DNA of 64,000 bases from Legionella birminghamensis. GTDB taxonomy: Bacteria; Pseudomonadota; Gammaproteobacteria; Legionellales; Legionellaceae. Position 1 is the first letter of the stretch; each line of letters starts with the position of its first letter. This document shows, one piece after another, positions 9,175 to 18,351 of this stretch. The stretch lies in the NCBI RefSeq assembly GCF_900452515.1, contig NZ_UGNW01000002.1:140137-204136 (forward strand), given 5' to 3'. The notes beneath the pieces were generated by a model. The model was not told where the DNA came from. It made no database searches and was given only the letters and a program-made list of their open reading frames with translations. The translations under genes were made by a program, and so were the position numbers.

Positions 9175-9376
9175 ATGACCGATAAAAGTCCGTTAGCCAC
9201 TATAAACACATGAGGTCAGTGCTTTTTTTGCTTATGCTTTTTCTAAAGCTTCAATCCACTGCCAAATCCTACTAATCGTTATAATTACAAGCATAGTGAC
9301 AAACAAAAATACAATGATGTATTAATTATCAATTAATTGAATTATAATTACTCATTTCAGAAAAGAGTTAACGGGC

Positions 9377-10336
9377 ATGCAAAATCAAATTAAGTCCTCT
9401 GAGGTATTATTAAATTTAAAATTGCAAAAGGAAATAGCGAGGCATTGTTCAAGCGTTACACTATTAAATTTTGCATTAACATCTAAAAAGCAATTTAACT
9501 TCTTTAAAACCGAACTGGCTGTGCGCAAGCTCTTGCTTCATGTAGTGCATGGTGAGCATGAGCAAGTTAAAGCGGCCCTAGAAAACAATTTCAATTTAAT
9601 TTATGAAAAATGGTCCGTCACCGACTGCTCTGGTCGTACATTTTTCAACATCAGTCCTTTTGAATATGCGCTCTGGGCGCTGGATAAACATATGTGGACA
9701 CTAATGCTCGAGTGCATTCCGAAAAATGAAAAAGGCAATTCAGTACTTTGCCTGTTGAGTCATCAATACGAGAATCTACGCAAAAAGGGAGTTACTTACA
9801 CGCTAGAAGGGAAAACAATTACTGAGAGCCATTTCGATCTCAAAAACACGCTCATTAAAGAACTGCAAACCCAAGTTGATTTGATCACTGCGACAGGAGA
9901 AAAGGATTGGGATAGTATCGATAGACAATGGATAGAAGGGGTAGGTAGAGCGCAAAAGCTGTTACCGATGCATATAGTGGATGAATACTGCTCCCATGGA
10001 AGGTTTTTCCCACTACCCCAGTTCGTCGCTCAGCCAAGCCCATCGAAACAGTTCCTTAATCTATACACGGACAAAATCCAAAGTTGGTTTAGCATCATTC
10101 CTCAACTGTCTGTTACATTTGCAGTCTATAAAGGCTCTAATATAGGTCTGTGGTTAAAAAAGGTATGCGTGGGGGACGAGCCCGCCAGCGATTTGAATGC
10201 TATGAACGCATTACTTACAATCAGGACTAACGATTTTATCGCGCTGAAATCTCAACTTAAAGACCGAGTGACCACGGAGCTCACCTCTGACTTAGATCAT
10301 GAAAATCCCAACGTTTTATCATCCATTAGGATCTAA
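9377..10336 (+). CDS. Candidate Dot/Icm effector: possible F-box-like and ankyrin-like protein
   Basis: 319 residues, present only in copy A, inserted between ligD and endA, and not recognised by family. The first 50 residues (helix-rich, with LLNFALTSKKQFNFF) faintly recall an F-box. Residues about 55-110 (VHGEHEQVKAALENNF, SPFEYALWALDKHMW) look like degenerate ankyrin repeats, a layout seen in Legionella effectors such as AnkB. AT-rich, no signal peptide. The end overlaps the endA stop on the other strand by four bases. Effector status is inference. Confidence 0.5.
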   Translation: MQNQIKSSEVLLNLKLQKEIARHCSSVTLLNFALTSKKQFNFFKTELAVRKLLLHVVHGEHEQVKAALENNFNLIYEKWSVTDCSGRTFFNISPFEYALWALDKHMWTLMLECIPKNEKGNSVLCLLSHQYENLRKKGVTYTLEGKTITESHFDLKNTLIKELQTQVDLITATGEKDWDSIDRQWIEGVGRAQKLLPMHIVDEYCSHGRFFPLPQFVAQPSPSKQFLNLYTDKIQSWFSIIPQLSVTFAVYKGSNIGLWLKKVCVGDEPASDLNAMNALLTIRTNDFIALKSQLKDRVTTELTSDLDHENPNVLSSIRI

Positions 10337-10799
10337 GGAACCGCATCAATCCAGGGATTGGAGTAGCCCTCAATGCCGGCCACTTGAACGGCCCACTCTT
10401 TTTCCCAGGCGCTTGGTGGAAACTGCCGATGCCAGGCAATAAATAATTGTTGTTGTGCGCTACTTAATGCAATGCCATACCGGTCAGCCATAAAAAGATT
10501 TGCGCGTGCAACAAGCCCTTTTACCGCATCGGCTGGCTCAATGCGACGTGTAGCGCTATCCACATAAAACTCACAGCCGTAGGTTTTTGGTTTACCAGGG
10601 AGCTCGGCATAGCGATAATTAGAACGGAGCTGATTTAACAGTCCCACCTCTGGCCATAAGTTATAAAGCTCAGCTTCCGCCAGGCGAAATCGTGGCTCTA
10701 TTTTTTCACAACAAGCCCGCCCTTTATAAGGTGTGCCGTTGGCATGATGGCAAAGCGGTACCCGCCAACAGGCGAACTGCCGACCAAAATTTTCGGCAG

Positions 10800-12996
10800 G
10801 TCGGGTAACAGAGTCGCATTGCTGCGACTCCGTCCCCTAAGAACGGAGCGTGCGACTTTCACCGCACTCCGCTCAAGCCTTTATAAGGCCATATAAATGA
10901 CCCAGCTTATACCATTTTATTTAAGGGTTCAGCAGCGATCCGTTTGTTTTTAAGTTGCTTCCTCTTTTCAAAATATTCTTTGAATTTTGGGTCAAATGGA
11001 TATGCTTCAGCTCTGATTTTGATATGACGTCTGATAAGTATTCTCGTTGGCTCGACAATGTCGAGATAGGTCGTCTTTCCATCCTTGTCCTTGACGGTAG
11101 TAGAGAATATCCAATTTCGTTTGGAATCGGAACGGAAGTACTTCTTAAGTATCCACCCAGTTCCTTTATTTGGATGACGTCTTCTGGCCCATTTCCAGAT
11201 TGCAAAAAAGATAAGATGGCTAACTTTAGAAAAAGTTTCTTTTGCGCATATTGTTCTGTGATAATTTGTCCACCCGCGAATTTTAGGATTTAACAAGTAG
11301 ATAAGTTTTTCAGCAGATAAGGTTGGATTCGATTTTATCGTTGTCCTAATGTCTTTTAGGAAACTTTTAATGCTGTCCTTAGCGGGCACTATAATAAGTT
11401 TGTTATTGAATTTTCTTATGTTAGCGCCGAGAAAATCAAATCCGTTGTCTATATGCGTAATTTTAGTTTTCTCTGGAGATAATGTTAGGCCCCGCTCAAC
11501 AAGGAATGCTTCAATCCTTGGCTTTATCTTTTCTTCCAATAGTTCTTTGCTTGCCCCAGATACAATGAAATCATCTGCATAGATGGCAGTATGAACTTTA
11601 TTAAGCCTATCATCTTTACCATCAGTGATGGCTTTTTCTAGTCCACTCAATGTAATGTTCAATAATATTGGTGAAATGATGCCGCCTTGTGGAGTGCCTT
11701 CTAAGGTAGGAAATAAGGTTCCTTCCGCCATGTATCCTGCCGTTAGCCATTTCTTCAGTATGTCTTTATCCATGGGCACATTGTTAATAAGCCATTGGTG
11801 CGAAATACTGTCGAAGCATGATTTGATATCCCCCTCTAAGATAAATTTTGCAGAATGCCTATGAGAGAGAATTTTGAAGCATCTCTCGATAGCATCCGCT
11901 GTTGATCTTAAAGGCCTGAATCCAAAAGAACTTTTATCCGCTATTGCTTCGGAGATGGGAATAAGTGCTAAAACATATAAAGCCTGCTGGGCACGGCATT
12001 TCATCACCGGAATGCTAAGAGGACGAAATGTTCCTTTTTGTTTTTTGGGAATCATAATTCGCCGAAGAGGTAATGGTTTATACCCTCGCCGCTTTAGCGA
12101 TTTTATGGCTCTCATCTTTTGCTTTGGTGTGCTCCATACTATTTTATCAATCCCGGCTGTTTTTCCTCCTTTATTTTGGGTAACTCGTTTTACAGCCAAT
12201 GCTTTAGCGTAAAAGGAGTGAGTGAGCAGCCATTGCAAGGATTTAACTTTGCCGTGTTTACCCTCTTTATAAGCCTTCGCAATACGCACTTGTAGCCGAT
12301 GTACAAACTTCTGAGCTTGATGCCAAGGGATGGCATTCCAATCGAGTTCGCTTGTTGAAGATGCACCAGTAGAGTGTTTAATTCTAGCCGTCATTTGCTT
12401 TTCCTCATACTATTGGTTCTGCAAGCTATCTTGCGATTAAGACCAGTTGGACGTGGGCTCACTTTCGTGCCGGATAATATTTAAATCCGTATCATTGCGA
12501 TTACAACAATGCCTTCGCTTTTTCCAACCTCCTATTCCTGCAGCAGTATCAGCAATCTTTACAGAGTACCTTCCTATTCTCAGGACTACTGCAGGGTTTC
12601 CACGTTTCGCATAACAAACAAAATGGGTTAGGCTCTTCCACTTCACCGGCGGCACTACATTCGCGATGCGGCATGATGTAAACCTGCATCTTGACCACTT
12701 ACCTTTTGGTTAAAGCCTATCAGCATCTTTGGCTTTCTGAACATGACGGTGTTTATAAGAAGTTTGCATAAGCTAGCCATACCATTTATCCCAAGCACCT
12801 CACCGCTTGATGCTAGCAGTTTCGGAGTCACCTTACGGCTTCTCTTACGGTTATCCGCGGTTACAATGTCTCTAGAGCTTCATACCCCTGCGTTGCCACA
12901 GATGCATGTCCAGATAGGGAACTGCTGGCGAAACAACAGGCTTTCTATATTCTTCCTGATTATGAAAGCAGTTTGTTATGCGACCTCGTGTCGCAC
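10800..12996 (-). mobile_element. Group II intron inserted in endA
   Basis: 2197 bases on the minus strand. The 5' end is GTGCG (the GUGYG consensus) at 12996 and the 3' end is CCCGAC (AY) at 10800. Exact exon boundaries are ATGATGC/CTGCCG, fixed by comparison with uninterrupted copy B. Domain V (10841-10874) has the expected stem with a GAAA-type tetraloop, and domain VI follows at 10801-10840. The 12395-12996 stretch is the structured domain I-IV 5' region and carries no gene. The intron encodes one maturase. Confidence 0.93.
10907..12394 (-). CDS. ltrA: Group II intron reverse transcriptase/maturase
   Basis: 495 residues. The reverse transcriptase core shows the catalytic YADD box (AIYADDFIVSG), GTPQGGIISP and FGFRPLRS. 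The maturase (X) domain follows (RGWTNYHR, WARRRHPNKG). It helps the intron RNA splice and reverse-transcribes it at new sites. The C-terminus stops shortly after HIKIRAEAYPFDP, with no visible Cys/His HNH endonuclease domain, so mobility would rely on an endonuclease-independent route. Start is the first ATG inside intron domain IV. Confidence 0.95.
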   Translation of the reverse strand: MTARIKHSTGASSTSELDWNAIPWHQAQKFVHRLQVRIAKAYKEGKHGKVKSLQWLLTHSFYAKALAVKRVTQNKGGKTAGIDKIVWSTPKQKMRAIKSLKRRGYKPLPLRRIMIPKKQKGTFRPLSIPVMKCRAQQALYVLALIPISEAIADKSSFGFRPLRSTADAIERCFKILSHRHSAKFILEGDIKSCFDSISHQWLINNVPMDKDILKKWLTAGYMAEGTLFPTLEGTPQGGIISPILLNITLSGLEKAITDGKDDRLNKVHTAIYADDFIVSGASKELLEEKIKPRIEAFLVERGLTLSPEKTKITHIDNGFDFLGANIRKFNNKLIIVPAKDSIKSFLKDIRTTIKSNPTLSAEKLIYLLNPKIRGWTNYHRTICAKETFSKVSHLIFFAIWKWARRRHPNKGTGWILKKYFRSDSKRNWIFSTTVKDKDGKTTYLDIVEPTRILIRRHIKIRAEAYPFDPKFKEYFEKRKQLKNKRIAAEPLNKMV

Positions 12997-13334
12997 GCAT
13001 CATATGCTCCCATTCCAGGCGCAACGCTCGTTTTTTTATCGGCGGCGGCATCCATCTGACAGCTCGCCAAATCAATTTGCTTGTTTTGGTAATGGCACTG
13101 GCAATACAACGTGATAGGATGCGGCTTAAATACGACTGCTGCTATTTTTTTGGCTTGCGCGAAATTAGCAGGCGGTGTGGCATCGCACACCTGGCTCAAA
13201 GTTAAAAGAACAATGAAGGGCAATATTGTTTTTGTTTTCATGTACGAAGCTTAATGATAATGCGCCGGTTTTTCCAGTCTTGTCTTTTTTAAACACTGCC
13301 CTACCATGCCGTGTAATTTTAAGGAGTGAATAAC

Positions 13335-13636
13335 ATGTCCCAGCATCAAACCGACTGCCTTTTGTACGGAAACGAGTGACCGTCCACTTCCGTTATTACT
13401 GGCCGAATGCTTTCGTTCTTTGGCAGCACAAGCGATTTGGGAGTATCGATATCACTGAGGTGATGACCTCTGATGAGCGAATTGACTTTGAGTCCTTGCC
13501 GGTAGAATCCCAAATTGCCTGCCGCCATGCGGCCTGGGAGCATTTGCATGTCAATAAACTCCTTCAAGAAGCCAATATCGCCAATATCTGGCAAGCAGAT
13601 GAGCAGCGTAGTGCTCTTCGCATCGGCGTAGATTGA
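13335..13636 (-). other. Opposite-strand note: no gene on the minus strand here
   Basis: The minus strand of this segment only mirrors the plus-strand small gene described at the same place; nothing independent is seen. Confidence 0.3.
13335..13636 (+). pseudogene. Small conserved gene, copy A, frameshifted
   Basis: Homolog of the intact 100-residue gene at 47829. The ATG at 13335 follows AAGGAG, but one base is missing around codons 9-14 compared with copy B, so translation stops after 14 codons. The rest (VHFRYYWPNAFVLWQHKRFG, CRHAAWEHLH) is still open from an internal GTG at 13376. Family not recognised. Confidence 0.8.
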
Positions 13637-13699
13637 AAAATGTCTGGGCAGTAGGGTTTTTCCTTTACTTATCAGCGCTCTAACATTCTATACACATCG

Positions 13700-13839
13700 T
13701 TATCCACAGATTTTGTGGATAAGTGACAAGGTGATTTCTCGCATTTGAAAGGTGATAAGCCTTTGTAATCATAGGGCTTGAAGAAGGAACGAAGGAAACA
13801 AGGCGCTAATAGAGAGATGTTTGAAAAAACTTATCCACA
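13700..13839. promoter_or_regulatory. Cluster of three perfect DnaA boxes (copy A)
   Basis: TTATCCACA at 13700-13708, its inverse TGTGGATAA at 13714-13722 and TTATCCACA again at 13831-13839. All three match the strict DnaA-box consensus. Copy B keeps them (48195-48334). They lie in about 300 non-coding bases downstream of the small conserved gene, and could be a replication element or a DnaA-titrating site. Confidence 0.6.
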
Positions 13840-14074
13840 AAAGCAAGACTTGGGATAGAAATTTCAGAAATGCATTGTATCTTCTTTTTTTTAGAAGAAC
13901 CAGTCTTGACTTTTTTCCGCTGTTCCCTTTAAAGACATTAATTGGCGTAGCGCTCCGGAACTTGCGCTCTGACGCAAAATACTTATCTCATAAGCAACCA
14001 ACCATAATCTTTTATAAAATAAGAAGATAGTGTATTGTAGCCCCTGTTTTTCATTGAGTAGTTGAATTGAAAGG

Positions 14075-15143
14075 ATGCCAAAAGCTATCACAGCAGTTAT
14101 AACAGATGCACAAAAGGAAGAGTTATTTAAATTAAGAAATTCCCGAACGGGTAAGAATACAGCAGAACGAGCGCACTACGTGTTACTGTCCTCTGAGGGA
14201 AAAAGTATTAATAAGATATCGGAGCAAATGGCTCGTAACCCCCACACAGTAAGATGTTGGATCAAACGATACCTACGCTATGGAATTTCTGGACTAAGGG
14301 ATAAATCTTCACGCGGCCGACCAAATCAATTGAGGGAAGAAGTAAGGAAACAACTCAATCAATTGCTGGAGGAATCCCCTAAAAAATATGGCTATCAACA
14401 ATCTGGCTGGCAAATTAATCTGCTATTAGATCAATTGAAGAAAACGATTGACTCTGTCAGTGCGACAACAGTAAAACGTGCGCTTCATGAGCATGGATGG
14501 GTATATAAGCGATTTTCTAAAAAGCCTCCGATAAATGCACCGACCAAAGAAGAAAAAGCGGCTCACATTGAAAAAATGGTAGCAACCATTGAAAAACAAG
14601 GGTTGGAGCATGAAATAGAAGTATTGTTTGCTGATGAATCACACTTTTCCAATGAACCTTATGTTGAACGAGGTTGGTTTAAACGGGGAGAAAAAAAAAT
14701 CGGCCCACACCAATAAAAATAGGGAGAGTAAAACATTATTTGGTGCACTGAGCTTAAGCACACAAACTTTTTACTGGAAACAAGCAGAGAGAGGGAATTC
14801 AAAGGTATTTATCCAGTTTTTACATCAATTACATAAAGCTAAACCGAATAAAAAAATAGTGATGATTATTGATAACGGTTCTATTCATCGAAGCAAAATA
14901 GTTGCGAAATTTGTAAAAAAGCATGAATGGATTGAGTTATTTTATTTGCCACCTTATTCACCGGAATATAATCCAATTGAGCTATTTTGGAAGTGGTTAA
15001 AGCGGAAAATTTATGGTGCTAGCGGATTTTCTTGTATTGAACAGCTAATTGCTTGCCTCAGAAAATTTATCTGGCATTACAACGAAAATAGATTAATCGA
15101 ACCGATTCAATTTCAATTTAATGTATATCAGAAGCTGTTATAA
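14075..15143 (+). CDS. IS630-family transposase in two overlapping frames
   Basis: Two frames, 14075-14716 and 14628-15143, together make one transposase. An N-terminal helix-turn-helix (KSINKISEQMARNPHTVRCW) is followed by a DDE domain with ADESHF, IIDNGSIH and NPIELFW. The change of frame falls at a run of nine A (14691-14699) after GGGGAG, a slippery site like those that IS630 members use for programmed frameshifting; mutation is the alternative. The start codon appears to be TTG or ATG near 14075. It is a passenger in the Tn3-family element. Its own inverted ends were not identified. Confidence 0.85.
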
Positions 15144-15164
15144 ATATTTTTGGACTGTTGCTTA

Positions 15165-15728
15165 CTACTGAACAGCTTTTCTGATCTCTTGCTCCATCTC
15201 AGAGGTTATCTCAGTTGAGCGAGGAGGAAGCTTTGTCATACCGCGTGGGCCATTTTGTTCAATATCTTTAATAAGTAGTTCCATCACGGCTATTTCGCGG
15301 ACTTGAGCCTCTATTATCTGATCTGCCAATTTACGAACACGAGGGTCTCTAATGGTTGCTTTTCTGGAGTTATTTATAGCAATGGAGTGATGAGGAATCA
15401 TTGATTTCATGAAGCTGATATCAGTGATAACGAACTGACCTCGATTAATAACCAACAAGATAACACCTATTATTGCTGCGACGATGATAACACTAACTTT
15501 AATTACTATACCTTCATACATAGACCACATAAAGCCTAGCATTACAATACACATAAGGCACCCCATTACCAATGAAGCAATCATCCGGTTTAAACTAAAC
15601 ATGGCATGGTCAAACGAATATACAAGCTGGTACATCAAAAAGAACATTATAAAAGTAGAGAGTGTGATCATTGCAACAAATCGTCCCCAACCCATACTTC
15701 CCCTTTGATTTTGTTTTTCCATTTTCAC
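15165..15728 (-). CDS. DUF305 membrane protein
   Basis: 187 residues. Three or four membrane helices fill residues 12-110; the C-terminal DUF305 part carries [13 protein letters not shown], where the MIPHH motif is the signature and a likely metal ligand. DUF305 proteins are commonly coded with copper-resistance genes. It lies 50 bases downstream of the CopA-CopB gene on the same strand, so they are probably one operon. The exact role in copper handling is unknown. Confidence 0.85.
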   Translation of the reverse strand: MKMEKQNQRGSMGWGRFVAMITLSTFIMFFLMYQLVYSFDHAMFSLNRMIASLVMGCLMCIVMLGFMWSMYEGIVIKVSVIIVAAIIGVILLVINRGQFVITDISFMKSMIPHHSIAINNSRKATIRDPRVRKLADQIIEAQVREIAVMELLIKDIEQNGPRGMTKLPPRSTEITSEMEQEIRKAVQ

Positions 15729-15777
15729 TCCTTTTTAAATACCACTCTGATTTAAAATATCGAGAATCTGTTTTGGA

Positions 15778-18174
15778 TTAAATGATAAAATTTAAACCAA
15801 AAAAAAGCGAATTTTCGGCTACTGGTTCTCCATTTCTTCGCCTGATATTTCTTAAGATACTGTGATATTTGGTATACTCGTATTCCATAAAGGCAGAAAT
15901 GCCTGGTGTAAGCCTGTAGTTTGGACGAATCACATATTGCGTCTCATTAAGACCTTTACTAATTTCATCTTCTGGAATGGTTTTCGTTGCAGCAATAGCT
16001 CTGAAAAGAGTACCTAAAAATAAATTATTAGTTAGCTGAGTATTACGACCAAATTCAATATCCGCCTTAATACTCTCTTTATGATAATAGAACCTGGAAT
16101 TGTTAGTGATAAAATAATACATCAGTCCTTCAAAACCGATCCCAGGCTGCCAGTAAGGTGTTTTTGATGGGCGATAAAAATAATTTGCGCCACCTTTTAT
16201 CATCCAAAACTGGCTTATTTGTCGCCAATAAAATATATCAATATCGGCGTTGGAAATATTACCCTTTTCCATCTCAGCATCATTAATATATAGCTGTAAT
16301 TTGTTAAAATCAGGACCATATAATCCATAATAAGTCAGTGTTTGTCGATTTTTGGAGAAATCACCACCGAATTCAATAAAGGATGCTGCAAAAAATTTAT
16401 TGTGTGTGTGCACTGGATGCTCCACCATCGGCAACGAAATAGGACGTAGTTCATCTACTCGAACAATTGGACGGTTATAGTAGGATGTATGTTTAATGAT
16501 ATTTTTTGGTTGTTCTTTGCCTTTCGCAATTTCAATAATAGAAGAATATTGAAATGTTCTGGCAAGACCAGAAGCCATGTGATTTAGCATATGACAATGG
16601 AAAAACCACTGACCACTAGCATCGGTATCTAAATCAGCTGTAACTTCACTGCCTGGCGGGATATCAATAGTATGTAGCAAAGGATCGTGGTTTCCATGAC
16701 CGTTTCTGAGAATCAACCAGTGACCATGCAAGTGCATAGGATGATGCATCATGGAATTATTAATAAAAACTAATCGATATCGTTTTGCAGGCAATAGTTT
16801 AATAGGTTTGGCGTTATATTCAGGAACACCATTAATAAACCATATAAAGCGATCCATGAATCCGAACAATTGTAGATTAATCGTTTTATAGATGGGCTTT
16901 CGAGGATCATTGGTTTCATATTTTGCTTTTAAATTTTGATATTTGGTACCTATCGTAACTGTATTTTTTTGCTTGTGGTGATGTTTTGTTTGCTCGTGGC
17001 TTCCAGTTAATAAATTGGCTGCCACTATCGTATTAATGCGCGGCTGATGGTGAAGTTCACTCTGCATTCCCATGTGTGCCATTGGCTTTAAATCACGCTT
17101 TTTTTCATTTTTCATTTTGCCACGAGTGGTAGGTTTTGGATCGGGAAAAGGTTTAACCTCTGCATAAAGAACAGGTTGACTAGCGTTTGTAATTAAGGCG
17201 CCCAGTGCTTTTCCAACTTTATCAAAAGATTGTGCATAAATGATGTATGGTTTGTTTTGTTCAATTTTGACCAATATATCATTTGTTTCTCCAGGACCAA
17301 TAAAAAAATCTTTTACAGGATAGGGCACAACATCATTGCCCTGCACATGAACCATCTTCATGGTAGCACCAGGTATTTTGACGCGAAAAAAAGTATTAGC
17401 ACCGGCCCCTACAAAACGCAGACGTACAACATCACCCACTTTAACCTGACGTGTCCATGGACGAGAGGTTGGATGGCCATTCATTAAAAAAGTATCATAA
17501 GCAATATCGCTTAAATCAAAGATGCCCATACGCATGTACTGCATCATTTTATAATCCATCAATAATTTTTTACGCTCTTCTTTTGAAGCTTGACTATAGG
17601 TTTGAATAAAATGTAGAAGTGATGGCTGTAAAGGAAATCTTACACCATAATATTCACCTGTTTTTTTTAAATTCGCTTGGATGTGATCGGCCTTGGTATT
17701 TTTCCAGTCAGATAAAACAACTTCAAAGTCTTTATTATATTTAAAAGGAGGTGGAGACTTAGGCTCGATGATATAAGCCCCATATAAGCCTTCTTGTTCC
17801 TGAAGACCTGCATGCGAATGATACCAATAAGTACCTGATTGATGCAGTGTATAGTGATATTGAAATGTAGCTCCTGGAGGAATTCCCCTTTGCGTAATGT
17901 TCATGACTCCATCCATTTGCCAAGGGAGAATAATCCCATGCCAATGAATTGCGGCTTCTTTATCTAAATGATTATGAACGTTTATAGTGACTTCATCCCC
18001 TTCTTTAAATCGAAGCGTTGGGGCTGGAATCTGATGATTGACAGCAATTGCTCGTGCAGGGTACCCAGTAAAATTAAAGGTATCGTAAGCAACTGTTAAA
18101 TCGATGATATGATGCTTTGCCCATACATTTGCAGCGCAAATCATTAAGAATAACCGTAAACATCCTTTGTTCAT
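15778..18174 (-). CDS. copAB: CopA multicopper oxidase fused to a CopB outer-membrane domain
   Basis: 798 residues in one frame. A signal peptide (1-19) leads into three cupredoxin domains with the copper ligands HWHG (77-79), HSH (119-121), HPMHLHG (478-484) and HCH (526-528). A His/Met-rich loop at about 365-405 may bind Cu(I). From about residue 590 to the end the sequence reads as CopB/PcoB (HNKFFAASFIEFGGDF, QLYINDAEMEKGN, QPGIGFEG, ending NSLFFGLNFII with an aromatic-rich strand), normally a separate barrel protein. The enzyme should oxidise periplasmic Cu(I); the fusion would tether it to the outer membrane. Confidence 0.9.
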   Translation of the reverse strand: MNKGCLRLFLMICAANVWAKHHIIDLTVAYDTFNFTGYPARAIAVNHQIPAPTLRFKEGDEVTINVHNHLDKEAAIHWHGIILPWQMDGVMNITQRGIPPGATFQYHYTLHQSGTYWYHSHAGLQEQEGLYGAYIIEPKSPPPFKYNKDFEVVLSDWKNTKADHIQANLKKTGEYYGVRFPLQPSLLHFIQTYSQASKEERKKLLMDYKMMQYMRMGIFDLSDIAYDTFLMNGHPTSRPWTRQVKVGDVVRLRFVGAGANTFFRVKIPGATMKMVHVQGNDVVPYPVKDFFIGPGETNDILVKIEQNKPYIIYAQSFDKVGKALGALITNASQPVLYAEVKPFPDPKPTTRGKMKNEKKRDLKPMAHMGMQSELHHQPRINTIVAANLLTGSHEQTKHHHKQKNTVTIGTKYQNLKAKYETNDPRKPIYKTINLQLFGFMDRFIWFINGVPEYNAKPIKLLPAKRYRLVFINNSMMHHPMHLHGHWLILRNGHGNHDPLLHTIDIPPGSEVTADLDTDASGQWFFHCHMLNHMASGLARTFQYSSIIEIAKGKEQPKNIIKHTSYYNRPIVRVDELRPISLPMVEHPVHTHNKFFAASFIEFGGDFSKNRQTLTYYGLYGPDFNKLQLYINDAEMEKGNISNADIDIFYWRQISQFWMIKGGANYFYRPSKTPYWQPGIGFEGLMYYFITNNSRFYYHKESIKADIEFGRNTQLTNNLFLGTLFRAIAATKTIPEDEISKGLNETQYVIRPNYRLTPGISAFMEYEYTKYHSILRNIRRRNGEPVAENSLFFGLNFII

Positions 18175-18351
18175 TAATAATCCTTAAATGTATAGGCTAT
18201 TAACATAATGTTAGTAGCAGAATGAAATCCTTTTAGTTCCTATTTTTATTTAGTGGTTGATACTAGCATCAGATTTATATAAATTACAACATAAAAATGG
18301 AGGAATATAGCTTTTAGAGTTCCGACTCTGGCTATTCTAGGAACTGATAAA

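Larger units (their letters stand above)
10333..13241 (-). pseudogene. Endonuclease I (EndA/Dns), copy A, split by an intron and frameshifted
   Basis: Exon 1 is 12997-13241 (signal peptide and N-terminus), exon 2 is 10333-10799. Compared with the intact copy B (47032-47733) there are two lesions. A run of seven A instead of six after the codons for AAADKK shifts the frame, and a group II intron sits inside the EHMM|PA active-site codons. Splicing would restore the mRNA but not the frame, so the gene should be inactive. Confidence 0.9.
1710..13940 (+). repeat. Copy A of a ~12 kb diverged direct duplication
   Basis: Homologous in the same order and orientation to 36265-48433 (copy B). Shared parts are the pilin leader, pilin, PAS-like gene, diguanylate cyclase, epimerase, SRAP, two small paralogs, ligD, endA, a small conserved gene and a DnaA-box cluster. 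Homology starts at TGTACTATT (1710 and 36265) and ends at AGACATTA beside the transposon (13933-13940 and 48426-48433). Differences are mainly scattered synonymous changes. Copy A lacks the pilin2-umuDC segment of copy B and has gained an extra gene (9377-10336) and a group II intron (10800-12996). Confidence 0.93.
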
